A stretch of 36,734 bases of DNA from Globomyces pollinis-pini (taxonomy: Eukaryota > Chytridiomycota > Chytridiomycetes > Rhizophydiales > Globomycetaceae), in NCBI GenBank assembly GCA_025399215.1, contig MU621265.1, forward strand, positions 1 to 36,734. The letters are read 5' to 3'. Below, piece after piece: positions 23,202 through 33,935 of the stretch. A program made the position numbers and the translations under genes. How positions within the stretch are numbered: the first letter of the stretch is position 1; each line of letters starts with the position of its first letter. The notes under the pieces were generated by a model that was not told the DNA's origin, did not search any database, and saw only the letters and a list, made by a program, of their open reading frames with translations.

Positions 23202-24426
23202 ATGAATATTGTTGGGGAAGGAATGGTATAGTATTTCTACTAATGATTTTTAGTCTAATCCTACTTCTAGTCCTTCTACGATCAACCAGATTTGGATACA
23301 TCATTCTCAATCATCGTTATCTCATCCTTTATCTTTATCTCCCGATACAAATACCCGCATTACTAAATCATGCATTCGAAAACAGTCCAGTTCTAGTTTA
23401 AAGTCAAAACGATTGTCCAGTGGTTCTACTAATACCTTGGGTTCCATTATTGGCAACTACTTGACTCTTGAAGATCATTTGAACCATTTTGAAAATTTAC
23501 CAAAGTTAACTACCTTGACTCCCATTCCTAATTTAGATGGTGTATTTGGAAAACTGCGGTTGTGTGATAGTTCACCAAAACCAATAGGCGGGAAAGATGT
23601 AGATTCACTTGCTACTAATAATGATACACTGGATGTTGATTCAGCAGTTCAATTCGCTTATCGGAAGACAACTCAATACCACAAAAGCAAAATCAGTCTA
23701 AAGCCTTCATATTTAATGCAGTTTCTAAACTCCGCTTCTGATCCAGATTCCATAAAGAGTTCTCGAATGAATAATTTGTCCACCATGAAGAATTGCGAGC
23801 TGGATGCTCACTCCAATTTAATGCCAGAAGAGATAATGCACAGTAATCTTTCTAGTCCATTGGTGGAAGAATATGTAACTGTTCCATTAAGAGTGTCTAG
23901 TATAAGTACCGCTAGCAGATCTCCATCTTCTCAAGATTCTTTGACTCTATCAATTTTACCAGAAAACGACATTCGAACACAAGTTTTAAATAGCGGAACA
24001 TTTCCAAGAACTTATGGTATACATGCGAAGCAGGAGTCGACCTCCAGTTTGCTGAAACAGGAGACAACATCCAATTCACATGATCAAACCAATGATAAAG
24101 AATCAACGTCCAATTCAGAAAAGCAGGAACCATTTACCAGTTTACCTCTTAAAGAAGCAAATGCAAAATCAAGTTTTGAAACCCTTTCTCTAGATCATTT
24201 AAAGTTTTCATCAGAAAGCGACGTTCAACTTGGACCTACACCGACAATTGTGACATGTTTCCAATGCGGCTACAATGGTTACAGTAAACTAAAGAAGAAA
24301 TCAAGATTTACCCTTTGGAAAAAAAGAAGTTTAGCAAATGTAACGATTGTGATGGTTAAATTTTAGGAATCTGTACATAAGTGCGCTATATGTGGATCAG
24401 TGATTGGTGTTTATATATCCAAATAG
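23202..24426 (+). CDS. Ser-rich protein with a C-terminal CxxC...CxxC zinc ribbon
   Basis: Three exons (23202-23225, 23254-24339, 24367-24426; introns of 28 and 27 nt) give 389 residues. The 8-codon first exon (MNIVGEGM) and 19-codon last exon would be missed without modelling tiny introns. Most of the chain is Ser/Thr-rich and probably disordered, with a run of QE-S/T-TS near-repeats around residues 260-300. The last 50 residues contain CFQC and, across the last intron, HKCAICGSVIG. The HxCxxCxxxIG ending resembles the C-terminal half of LITAF-like zinc ribbons. The hydrophobic hairpin of LITAF is missing and the space between the knuckles is basic instead. First intron has CTACTAAT as branch site. 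Function unknown. Confidence 0.8.
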
Positions 24427-24879
24427 ATAGCTTGTAAAATATAGTGACTTGCATCAATACGAATCATTCCTTCACCATTAGCACTAAGCATCAAGTGAGA
24501 TATTATTATAATCAAGTGAGAGAGTTGTAGACTACATTCTTATCATGGTCAATTGAGTTTTTAATTCCACCTGCTTGATTTCCACACTTCAACGTTAAAC
24601 CATAAAGTCCCTTGAAAATCCGAATTGACCAAAAAAACATGGGAACAAATTCTGAAATTGTACAATTCCAACCAAAATACATACACAAAGCCAAAGGATA
24701 ATTGGTCTTCGTTTGATTCCTAGTGAAGCCTATGATAGGTTCTTGTCACATGTGTTCATGACCTGCAAGTTTGTTCAAACAACGTGAAGTTTCCAAACAG
24801 GCTCTTTGCGTAACCAAGAGCCGGCAATGCCCCAGATTCAGATGCTTATAAATAGCAGCACCTTTCCTTTCAGTCCTAT
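24427..24879. other. Intergenic region before the aquaporin gene
   Basis: Holds the aquaporin promoter with a TATA box at 24847-24855. No gene resolved; a 60-codon minus-strand frame at 24512-24694 has no supporting signal. Confidence 0.6.
24847..24855 (+). promoter_or_regulatory. TATA box of the aquaporin gene
   Basis: TATAAATAG ends 24 nt before the ATG at 24880, leaving room for only a very short 5' leader if transcription starts about 30 bp downstream. Confidence 0.65.
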
Positions 24880-25629
24880 ATGTCCCCTACTCAAGAAATA
24901 AACATAGAAGCTGGTAATAATCAAACTAAAAAATTCGAACCTAAAGAACTCTTGGGAGATTTTGTAGCAGCTATTGCAGAATTGATTGGAACAACATTCT
25001 TTATTTTTTTGTCTCTTACTGCTGTCCAAAGTGCTGTGACATTAGGGTCTACTAATGCTGGTTCTCTCTCTGCTTCAGTTATCCTGTTGATCGCTACGGC
25101 CTTTGGACTGTCTCTCATGGTTAGTATTGCCATGGTTGCTCATATTTCCGGTGGACACTTGAATCCTGCAGTAACGATTGCTTTGGCTGCTTTTGGATTG
25201 GTTTCTATCCCTAGAGCGGCAATGTACATTGTAGCCCAATGTATTGGTGCAACTCTGGGAGCAGTGTTTACTATAATGGTTACTCCAGGTCCATTATTGG
25301 GATACAACGCAGTCAATCCAGCTGTTGGACAAAGTGGGGCCATTGTTGCTGAAATTCTTTTGACGTTTGTATTAGTCATTACTGTGTTTATGACAGCTGT
25401 GGAAGGTAAAATGAATCCAGGAGTTGCACCCATGTTTATTGGGTTATCAGTTTTTGTGATTCATTTGGCAGGTATTCCAATTGATGGAACAAGTGTCAAC
25501 CCAGCACGTAGTTTTGGAGCAGCCTTGATCAGTGGTAAATGGGCCGATCAAATCGTTTTCTGGCTTGGTCCTATTATTGGAGGACTCTTGGCAGCTGGAG
25601 TTTACAAGTTTTTCAAAGTATTCGCTTAA
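24880..25629 (+). CDS. Aquaporin (orthodox water channel type)
   Basis: Intronless, 249 residues, the usual MIP-family size, with six membrane spans. Both pore motifs are canonical: SGGHLNPAVT (Asn-Pro-Ala 95-97) and GTSVNPARSFG (207-209). By position relative to these, the aromatic/arginine filter would be Phe75, His195, Thr204 and Arg210. The Phe-His-small-Arg pattern is typical of water-selective aquaporins rather than aquaglyceroporins; Asp residues marking glycerol channels after the second NPA are absent. It probably carries water across the plasma membrane or a vacuole. The short hydrophilic N-terminus (about 25 residues) has no obvious gating helix. A strong TATA box and lack of introns suggest high expression, which is an inference. 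Confidence 0.93.
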   Translation: MSPTQEINIEAGNNQTKKFEPKELLGDFVAAIAELIGTTFFIFLSLTAVQSAVTLGSTNAGSLSASVILLIATAFGLSLMVSIAMVAHISGGHLNPAVTIALAAFGLVSIPRAAMYIVAQCIGATLGAVFTIMVTPGPLLGYNAVNPAVGQSGAIVAEILLTFVLVITVFMTAVEGKMNPGVAPMFIGLSVFVIHLAGIPIDGTSVNPARSFGAALISGKWADQIVFWLGPIIGGLLAAGVYKFFKVFA

Positions 25630-25863
25630 ATAAAAGATTGTTTTAAATACTTGGATCTAAATTAAATTAGGAGACCACAAACTGGAATAGACATAGTGAG
25701 TTTAATGAAGGCATGGAAACCTGATAAGGTGCATCATGCTTATTACACAAGTATATGTTTGAACATATACCGAGTTCATTTTGTTTGGTGAAATTTTCTT
25801 TGATTTTGTTCAAGATTACAGGATGGGAAATCAGTAATTAAATTGGTCTAATATTTTAGAGAT

Positions 25864-26859
25864 ATGTACTTGGATCCAAAGATTAGAGATTGGGTTTTCA
25901 TTCCAATCATGATTGTAATGATACTCGTTGGATTATTAAGACATCATGCCATGCAATTATTGAATTCAGTTCAAAAAGCAAAAAAACTACAACTTAGAGA
26001 AACGTACTATCAAAATATAATTCAATTTGTTTAGGTAAATAGGACTATCAACTTATGCTAGGGCATCATTATTCAAAGCTAGGACGTTGAGGTCACCAAA
26101 TTGTGTTAATCTACCTATTGCTGCGTTCAACGCTAGAAAAGAATATTTTGTTAATGCTTTTAAAAACAAACATTATTTAAAGGATCCTAATATCGATTTG
26201 GCAAATCATAATCCAATGAATGATCGTAAATCAAAAAAATCATATTTTAATCTGTTAGCTGCAACAATGCAAGGTACAATGGATTTAATGATGAAGAATA
26301 TGTCAATGGTGATTCCTCAAACTGTATTTACTTTTACTTTATTAATGATACGTTCTAGTTAATTATGAGTTGGATTTCTTTTTTCTTTTCTGGATTTGTA
26401 CTCAGTATACTCAAGAATGATTTTGATTTTTAAATAGCAAAGTTACCCTTTCCTTTAACACTACGATTTAAGGATATGTTGCAAAGAGGGATTGAAACCC
26501 CTGATATGGATGTCAGCTGTAACTATAAATAATTAACATTCTTTTAGGGGTATCATCAATCTCCTGGTACTTTTTAAATCTTTTTGGTTTGAGTAGTGTA
26601 TATACACTTTTATTAGGAGAAGATTCTGGTAAAATCTTATGAAAATTGATCAATAGCTGCTTCTGGTTCTATGGATATGTTACAAATGCAACAAATGGGA
26701 CAAACAAATCCAATGCAGCAACCACAAGAAGTCGTGAAAGCATTTGATAATGAACGTGAATTATTAGAATTGGCAAGTCACGAGTGGTACCTTGACGGAG
26801 TCGAATTAAGAATTCTTGAACAATTTTCTAGTAGTCCTATCTCAAAGAAAAATAAATAA
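25864..26859 (+). CDS. EMC3: ER membrane protein complex subunit 3 (EMC3)
   Basis: Spliced product of 270 residues, near the 261 of human EMC3. Diagnostic blocks are LDPKIRDWVFIPIMIVMILV then GLLRHH at the start, VIPQTLIMSWISFFFSGFV, TKLPFPLTLRFKDMLQRGIE, SWVSSISWYFLNLFGLSSVY, and a Met/Gln-rich stretch before the C-terminal EWYLDGVE block. EMC3 is the Oxa1-superfamily core subunit of the complex that inserts tail-anchored and multi-span proteins into the ER membrane. Introns are 26324-26358 (35 nt), 26405-26437, 26519-26547 and 26629-26656, plus the 58-nt interruption at 26004-26061 made of two abutting introns. The gene converges on LUC7 with only 82 bp between stop codons. Confidence 0.93.
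26004..26061 (+). other. Two abutting introns with no exon between (31 + 27 nt) in EMC3
   Basis: Frame continuity and alignment to EMC3 (QLRET then ASLFKARTLRS) require removal of all 58 nt. The segment divides into 26004-26034 (GTACTA...GTTTAG, 31 nt) and 26035-26061 (GTAAAT...TGCTAG, 27 nt), each a normal-looking intron of the usual size. The join reads TTTAG|GTAAAT. Confidence 0.75.
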
Positions 26860-26941
26860 TTCGTACTTCAATGGTTATATTTTTCAGAATTTCAGATAAG
26901 ATGAACATAATAGCATAAAATGTGAAAGCTATTGGATCACT

Positions 26942-27980
26942 TTAGTAGTTGGAAGATCTTCTACGGCCACGATCTCTGTCATCATATCTACCACGGTCCC
27001 TATCATCATACCTGCCTCTACTGTCCCGATCACGATCATCAGGTCGGTCCCTATCATATCTAGAAGGTCTATCACGATCTCTTTCCCTTTCCTTCACCTT
27101 TTCTCGTTCAGTGTCCTTTTCTTTGGCCTCATTTTCACGAGATATTGACCCAATACGTGCCTTTGCTTTCATTTGCTTTTTCTAACACACATCAAATCAT
27201 AAAGAAAGTGTACCTTGTGATCCTCTAAAGCTTTACGGATTTTCATGAATCCTGTATGTTGTTTTCCAATCATATGAGCATCAATTCTAGCACCAGTTGA
27301 ATCATTTGCCAACAATGCACCACAAACTTGACACACTTCCATACTCTAAAAAATCAATTCACACACCTATTATTAAAACCTTATCAGGTCGGAACGTAGG
27401 GTGTGACGGATCATAGGTTCTCATCACATCCAAATCAATATTAAGTTTCAAAACTTTATGAAAACTATCCAAAGCTTCGGCAACTTTACCAGATTCCCCT
27501 AATTCACATATAGGTAAAATTAAAGGATTGATTTTTTCTTCCAGAATTAAAATCTTTTCTCTGATCTCATCCTAAAACGAATTAAACATTTTTGATGAAT
27601 TCCATACCAAATTATCAAATACTACATCTGATTTGTTTTCTAATCGTTGATGACCTTTCCGTATCGTTCTTTCCACATCATTGATTAATTTTGAAAGAAA
27701 ATCATAAAATCGATTTTCATAATTGTACTTTTGTCGTTCACTTTGAGGTAATGAAAGAAACCTAATGGATCCATTAAAATGATCATTATTACTCTTTTTG
27801 TAATTTATCATCATGCTTGAGGATACATTTTCCTAAATCTGCTTTTGTATTTGAAAACATATGAATTGGACAGAATCCCAATAAATGATATTTACAAACA
27901 TCTTCATCGTTAAAGTCTTTTTTAGCAGATGGAATCAAAGGATTCATCAACTCTGCAAGTAACTGTCTTTGAAGATCCAT
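26942..27980 (-). CDS. LUC7: LUC7-like U1 snRNP splicing factor
   Basis: Five exons (introns 27762-27792, 27572-27607, 27347-27380, 27182-27213) give 301 residues. LUC7 proteins bind U1 snRNP and the 5' splice-site duplex and influence which donors are used. The first zinc finger is CCCH (Cys29, Cys37, Cys52, His56; LGKCILKH). A helical region with FYDFLSKLINDVERTIRKG follows, then the second finger VCQVCGALL...DAHMIGKQHTGF. The tail is Arg/Asp-rich with GRYDDRDR repeats and ends RRRSSNY, the RD/RS-like tail of LUC7L proteins. In a genome whose introns are about 30 nt, this factor is of direct interest. Divergent from the zinc-knuckle gene and convergent with EMC3. Confidence 0.93.
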
Positions 27981-28333
27981 TAGAATTGTTCAACTTTTTT
28001 CAACATTTTTTCAATCACATCCCAAACTGTATAATTATATCAGTTCAGATGACATGAAGCTTGGTTGTTCATAAACCAAGATATTTTATAGTTGTAAAAT
28101 ATTGTAAGTATTCTGGATACTAAAGTCTGTTATTATAGAACTTTTTACTGGATATTCAGAGATGCTAACAGAATCTCATTAGGTTGACTGTCGATATAAA
28201 CCTCATAATTAATTGGAAAGGATCTATTACTAAAGCTTCCTCCTAATTTTTTTTTTTTTTTTTTTGAGTAGTTTATAATGACAGTAACGATGTGCATGAC
28301 ATTCAACTGATTTTTCTATAGAGAATTACAAAA
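27981..28333. promoter_or_regulatory. Divergent promoter region between LUC7 and the ZCCHC9-like gene
   Basis: 353 bp between opposing start codons. Includes an unbroken run of 19 T at 28247-28265 on the plus strand, about 70 bp upstream of the zinc-knuckle ATG. Poly(dA:dT) tracts commonly keep promoters free of nucleosomes. No TATA box stands out. Confidence 0.5.
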
Positions 28334-29294
28334 ATGAAAAGAAAGCATGTTGAAGCATCAACTGTGTTTGTCTCAAAAGATTTAAAAGACTTGAAACCAA
28401 AAGTTGTTGAAACTACACATCAAGTTCAAGAGACAAAAACAATTGATTCATTGGAAAAAACTGAATCATCAAATATACAACAAATAAATAATGCTGTGGG
28501 AGAAAGTTTGACTGAATCAGGTGAGAATCAGAAAAAGAAACGAATTAGACATCGTTCTCAAATGGACCCAGAATTATTAAAAAATGAACAAGAAACTTCT
28601 ACTACAACACTTGCACATGATGCTAAACTTACCAAAGATGGTATTTGAAAATTCATAAATTGATCTTTAGAAAGAGAAAAGTTGAAAAGAAGAACCCGAC
28701 GTGAAAAGGCAAAAGAGAAAAAGATGGTAAATGGGAAATCCTATTTTATAATTAGGACTGCTTTTTGTGTAGACAAAAAGGACATTCAATTGCTAATTGT
28801 CCCAGAAATACTTCAAAATCAACTGATGATATAGAATTAGCAGAGATGGGATCTATATGTTACAATTGTGGATCTTTAGAACATACTTTAGCCAAATGCG
28901 ATCAACGAAAAGATCCAAGTAATATTAAACAATTCTAATATTAGAAAATCCTTTGCCTTTCAGTTCATGTTTTATTTGCAAACAGAAAGGGCATTTGGCG
29001 GGACAATGTCCAGAAAATGAAAAAGGTGTATATCCAAATGGTGGATGTTGTAAATTTTGTGGATCTGTGAGACATTTGGCAGGAGATTGTAAACCTTTGC
29101 AACAAAAAGAAGGTACTATCATGTTGGGAACTATGGATTTAAATCAAGGTGGTGATGATGATGATGTATTTTTATCAATTCATAAAATTCAACAACAGAA
29201 ACCATCTCAACCAATTAAAGCTGTACCTGTATCTCAAACAGGATCCCAATCAACTAAAAAACCAACCATCAAGAAGAAAGTCGTTTCTTTTTAA
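28334..29294 (+). CDS. ZCCHC9: CCHC zinc-knuckle protein, ZCCHC9 type
   Basis: Four exons (introns 28641-28670, 28727-28755, 28919-28944 of 30, 29 and 26 nt) give 291 residues. The N-terminal 120 residues are charged and probably disordered, ending in a basic stretch (KLKRRTRREKAKEKK). Four C-x2-C-x4-H-x4-C knuckles follow: CFLCRQKGHSIANC, CYNCGSLEHTLAKC, CFICKQKGHLAGQC and CKFCGSVRHLAGDC. The spacing, and the FSSCFICKQKGH and YPNGGCCKFCGS blocks, match ZCCHC9, a nucleolar RNA-binding protein linked to rRNA processing. The long C-terminal tail is acidic, then Gln/Lys-rich. Assignment to ZCCHC9 is by visible pattern; the nucleolar role is taken from the family. Confidence 0.88.
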
Positions 29295-29390
29295 TGATCC
29301 TTGTTTTAGAATATCACACATAAATAAATTTATTATCACAATTAAATATTTACAAAATACATCACTTAAGAAGGTATGGTTTGAACAGAG

Positions 29391-30470
29391 TTATTCGGGA
29401 ATATAAATAGGTGACAGATTGTAATTTACAGATTCAATATCATTTTGCTGTTCCGAGACGTTATATGCCAGTGTATTTACACGAGATTGCTTCACAGGCT
29501 CGATACTTTGGATTTCCAACTTGATATCAGGTTTAGATGTAAATATTGTTCTATCAGATTGTTCAATATTTATCGTTTGGGAAGTTTCTGAATAAGTATT
29601 CGAGTATGAATGTGGAGTCCAAGGTAATGCAGCACTATTTGGAAATGGTATAACTTGAGATTCTTTAGAAATTGAGATTTCTAATTTTTTGATCCCATGA
29701 ACTGGTTTACGATCCGAAAATTTCAAATCCTTCAGAGTTACAAAGAGAACTGACACAAGTGAACCATGTATCGTTAGAAAGAAATAAGCTAATTGAAGAT
29801 AAAACTGACTTTTTTGATTTGGAATTAAAAATCGTAAGATTAGACAGATAATAGCTGCCCATTGCAATACTAATCCAAATGCATTGAGTTTTACACTTCG
29901 TTTTAGCGTATGTTCTACCGAATCCAAGTGTTTGTTTGTAATACTGTTATATACAATGTATAATAGATACATTTGCTGAATATTATCATAAACCACAGCT
30001 GCAGAAATCCAAATCAAGAATTTTGTTACTGTCAACTAAACAACTTGTTAGTTACAAAAAGACCTTACCGTATTTAAATTCTTGGATGAAATCAAGTCTG
30101 CACATAATACCAAATATACAAACATCGATAAAACATGTCCAACATAAATATAAAGTCGTTTAATATTCTGGTTGAGTATTCGAAAGATATCCAATATTCG
30201 TAAATTAACAGTGATGGACATTAATGTCAACATTGAAGCAACAATGAGTCTATACTGACCTATATTTTTATCCATTCCACCCAAGTAGAACCCGACATTT
30301 AGTGTACAATAAAGAAGTATTGTAACTTGGTATATTGTCATTACCATCAGGATTGAACGATTTACCAAAATACCTCGAAAGTAATAAATTAACGAAAAGC
30401 ATGAGACAATGATGGTGATAAATGCTAATATACAGGGAATTAATACATCGAAAATGGTTCTTCGTGCCAT
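29391..30470 (-). CDS. Seven-span membrane protein, paralog A
   Basis: Two exons (intron 30036-30068, 33 nt, with TAACTAAC as branch site) give 348 residues. Seven hydrophobic segments are visible: around VLIPCILAFITIIVSCFSLI, SILMVMTIYQVTILLYC, LIVASMLTLMSITVNLRIL, YVGHVLSMFVYLVLCADL, FLIWISAAVVYDNIQQMYLL, LNAFGLVLQWAAIICLIL and LQLAYFFLTIHGSLVSVLFV. A Ser/Thr-rich tail of about 110 residues follows. TM3 with NLRIL-IFRI and TM5 with VYDN-QQ-YL are shared with the neighbouring paralog. The ATG at 30470 gives the same N-terminus length as the paralog; an ATG at 30494 is also in frame. The topology is receptor-like, but no GPCR signature (DRY, NPxxY) is present. Family not recognised. Confidence 0.8.
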
Positions 30471-30667
30471 AGGAAAGTGTGTAACACTCTTCATTCTGTT
30501 ACAGCCAAGAATTTGAAACGGAGGCACAGAAATCCAAAATGATGTCAGTTTGCCTCGTTTTTAGAATTACATCATACACAAAATGCAATCTGTCTACAAT
30601 GTCGTAACCAAGATCGGATCGTAATCGCGTGATAAATTAAATGGTAAGAATGTTTTTATTTATTTGG

Positions 30668-31655
30668 TTACAATCTCAATACCGTATCATGAACGGTATC
30701 ATCTTCTTCAATATCTTTGATTATATGTACACTCTTTCTTCGTGATGTACCACCAATGGGAATTGTTTCTCCACTCAGAGCAATTGACGTTGAGGGTATG
30801 GTGGATGGTTTACTGCGCTCGTTTGACATACTGATTGGAAATCTAATTTTTTCCGATTCGACATTATGTAATGGAATAACACCTGATCCAGCAGTGTGTT
30901 CTGAAAATTTGAGATCAGCTAAACTGACAAAAATGAGCGATATCACATTGCCATGTAAGAAATATAAAAACGCAGCTAATTGAACGTACAAATCAGTTTC
31001 TGAGTGATCCACAAACAAGTCAATCAACAGCGAGGCGAATCCCATCCATTGGAATACTATTGCCATTGTATTAAACATCATAGTTCGCACAAAGGCACTA
31101 TTGACTGCGTATTTGGATTTGTCTTTTATGCTTGAATATACCAGGTAAATCAAATATCCTTGTTGGAAGTTATCATATAACACAGCAATGGCTGTCCAAA
31201 TAGCATACATAATTAAAGCTCTCTAAATGTTAGTCATATTTTTACTGTACCAAATTGATAAGATCGGGATAATATAACGAACCACACAGTAGCATATATA
31301 GAATCAAGCTAATGGCATGACCAAACCGTATATGATATTCGTTGATTTTAGGATTAATAATTCGAAAGATATTTAGTATTCGCAAGTTGATAGTGACTGA
31401 GAGTAAAGTTAACAAAGAGGATAGAACAATTCTGAATATAGCAGCAGGAAACGATTGCGCGCCAGTCGCAAGGTACCAGATATTAACAGCAGAAAATAAT
31501 AGAATAGTAATTTGGTATGTTATCATTAGCCATAGAATATTTCTATTCACCAAGAATCCTTTCAAAAAGTACATCAAGGAGCAGGATGACATCAAAATCG
31601 TCAGAGAAATCAAGACACCAGGAACGTAAACTTCTGTCCAAGTTTCTAGGGACAT
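30668..31655 (-). CDS. Seven-span membrane protein, paralog B
   Basis: Two exons (intron 31223-31250, 28 nt, with TGACTAAC) give 319 residues. The intron sits at the same place as in paralog A, just before TM5, which shows the two arose by duplication. Shared blocks are CSLMYFLKGFLVNR, LTLLSVTINLRILNIFRI, VLYDNFQQGYLIYLVY and VSLADLKFSE. Seven spans, a short N-terminus and a soluble tail of about 75 residues with ETIPIGGTSRRKSVHI. The tail diverges strongly from that of paralog A. A receptor, transporter or sensor role is possible; nothing in the sequence decides it. Confidence 0.82.
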
Positions 31656-31823
31656 TTACTTTAATTGGGTGAAGTATTGAACGTCAGTGGCTGACGGGTT
31701 GAATGTTGAGCCATTAATTCAAAACAAATTCCCGAATTAAATGGTTTCAGTCACAGTATCATTTGGCTACATCTGTCATTTGTAAAACAAAAGATTGAAT
31801 GGTAAAACAAATGGTTCACTTTA

Positions 31824-32977
31824 TTAAACGCGTATTCTGGAATCTTCAGTTGGACAGTAGGTTTTGATGTTTGGAGCAACAGAGGTTGCACGTTGTTCAA
31901 ATGGTACAAATAGATTGTTCCATGAAGAGACAGCCATCAATTGATGGGTTTTGGTGGATGGATGGAAACAGTCAATGTCTGAAATGTAACTCATATCCCA
32001 TTGTTTGAGGTTGACATCTCTGAAACTAGGGTTGAGCACATACATGAAGTTGTCGTTCTTGTTGGCCAAAAAGTCTTTTTGGATTTTTTCTAATCTACGG
32101 TTGTATTCTGCTGCCAATTCTTTCATTGCTCTTCTGTTTCTGTCAGCAAATAATGGTTGGAACGCACAAGGACCTAAGATTTTAATTCATATTACAATTA
32201 CATAATAATCCCAAACTTGCAGCTCTGATTGCGATACATTTTGGTTCAAATCGTGTTAAATCGTACACTTGAGCAACATCGAATTGTTGATGGATGTTAA
32301 CGATAGCCTTTGGGATGTTCCATTGGATCTTGAAAAGGACATCTCGCATTGTGCTTTCAAATTGGTCACCAGTTAAGACAAAGTCTTTTAAGACTGGTTG
32401 ACATCCCAAACAGACATCATTGCTTCCAATGAACAAATTGATAAGTTTGTAGTCATTTGCCATATCGACATTTGGGTTGTTCTTCATTTGTTTCACCAAC
32501 CAATCGACTTCATCTGGCAAATTAGCGGCCAATGCACCAGATCGTGCAGCATTGAATCTATCAAGATCTGGTTTGTATTGGAAAGGTGGGCAAAGTGGTC
32601 CGTAGCATACGTTGACGATATGTTCACCTACAGATCCACCAATAACATTTGGGTTGTAGTTTTTGATGAAGTTGGCAATAGATACTGTACCTGCGTCACT
32701 ACCCATTGACCAAGAGAGACCTCTTTGCTCATACAAGTTCTTCAAGCTAAGTGGTCCACGAGATCCAGCAGCACCTACTATTAGATTAGATTGAATTACC
32801 AAATCCGGCAGTAATTGAATCACCAATGGCAGCGACAACTTTAATATCGTCAATGCGAACGTCATGAACACTGGTAGGCTTAGATGCACGCTTTGGCAAA
32901 GGTGGACAAGTATTGATGTTTTGGACAGCAAGTGCTGGAGATAACAAGGCGACCAAGGTTAAAGTGATTGAAAGCAT
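31824..32977 (-). CDS. Secreted GDSL lipase, phospholipase-B1-like (copy 1)
   Basis: Three exons (introns 32775-32799 and 32174-32201) give 366 residues. Residues 1-18 form a signal peptide, followed by a Pro/Lys segment with a dibasic KR at 29-30. SGNH/GDSL hydrolase blocks are present: AAIGDSITAGFG (Ser54), GGSVGEH, NLFIGSNDVC (Gly and Asn of blocks II-III) and DCFHPS (Asp and His of block V). The IxDIKVVAAIGDS entry and GSNDVC...FHPS pattern resemble animal phospholipase B1 repeats rather than bacterial GDSL esterases, so it probably hydrolyses phospholipid or other acyl esters outside the cell. A Cys-rich context (CYGPLCPPF, CLGC) suggests disulfides. No membrane anchor at the end. Confidence 0.9.
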
Positions 32978-33016
32978 TTATGTTTCTAAACTAAAATTGT
33001 AACTTTATTTGGATTC

Positions 33017-33026
33017 AATATAAATA
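33017..33026 (-). promoter_or_regulatory. TATA-like element of lipase copy 1
   Basis: TATTTATATT on the minus strand, ending 39 nt before the ATG at 32977. Confidence 0.5.
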
Positions 33027-33052
33027 CTCTTTGGATGGAAGAATCACGGACG

Positions 33053-33068
33053 TTGGTGGAACAGGGTT
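33053..33068. promoter_or_regulatory. Conserved upstream 16-mer, lipase copy 1
   Basis: TTGGTGGAACAGGGTT on the plus strand lies 75 nt upstream of the copy-1 ATG. The identical string lies 78 nt upstream of copy 2 (35165-35180), inside otherwise diverged flanks. Confidence 0.55.
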
Positions 33069-33935
33069 TAATTATACACGCAGTCCTTCGACTCACCTAT
33101 TATGTCTTCAAACATTCGATCTTGCGGCTTTTAAATAGCCAATAAAGCATCATAGAGTATCAATTAGGTAAATGTGTTTCTGTATATCTTTAGATTTTTC
33201 GCTTTTTAGAATTGGTATTTTTAAACACAGACAAAGATCACTTGTTCCAAAACTTGAACTCACCATTGTGGATCACTAATATACATAGTTTATTAGTTTT
33301 TCATATACATTTTGGTTCAGATTAGTGGAATTAGTATCCCTATTTGTGGAACGTGAAGGTGGCATGTGAGATATCGGTAGACCCTAATCTATTTTACAAT
33401 CATCTGATCATTGCATAAGTAGAACCGAGTTGGTTCTTACCTTTAATATTTATCAATCTAGAATTTGAAGTTTTCAAATTTGATGGTTAAAACTTCAATT
33501 CGTTATAGCAGCGTAAAAGGTAAAGAAGAATCAATTCCCTTCATTTTCAGGACCCACAATGGATAAACTGCTTGTCAGATTGTATCTTCAAAAGGGTTTT
33601 TCCAACCCTGTTTGTGTAACGTGATTAATTACCTTTTGATCAGAAAGTTTACAGAAATTACAAAGTCGAGAACCATCAAAAACTCTTTGTTGCTGAAGTC
33701 AAGTAATCATTTCAAGACCTTCCTTTTAATTTAATTAACTAGGTACAAGTTCCCAAAAAACCCAATTGGTCGTGTGCCTGAAAAAATCGTTCAATTTCAC
33801 TTTTTTTCAACCTTCTAGTGTATACGAAAAGTAATATTGCTTTTCATAGAACAGGATCAAATGGATGTTTTCAAATTCAGAATTGAAAAACTAATGAAAG
33901 ACCCTGATCAAGAACATGAATTCGATTTATATTAT

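Larger units (their letters stand above)
32978..33935. other. Intergenic region between the two lipase genes
   Basis: Holds the copy-1 promoter: a TATA-like element at 33017-33026 and the motif at 33053-33068 shared with copy 2. The remaining roughly 850 bp is AT-rich with no open frame I could support. Confidence 0.55.

Noticed and set aside
30471..30527. Longer N-terminus for seven-span paralog A from position 30527
   Set aside because: That position is a GTG, not ATG. The ATG at 30470 gives an N-terminus matching the neighbouring paralog.
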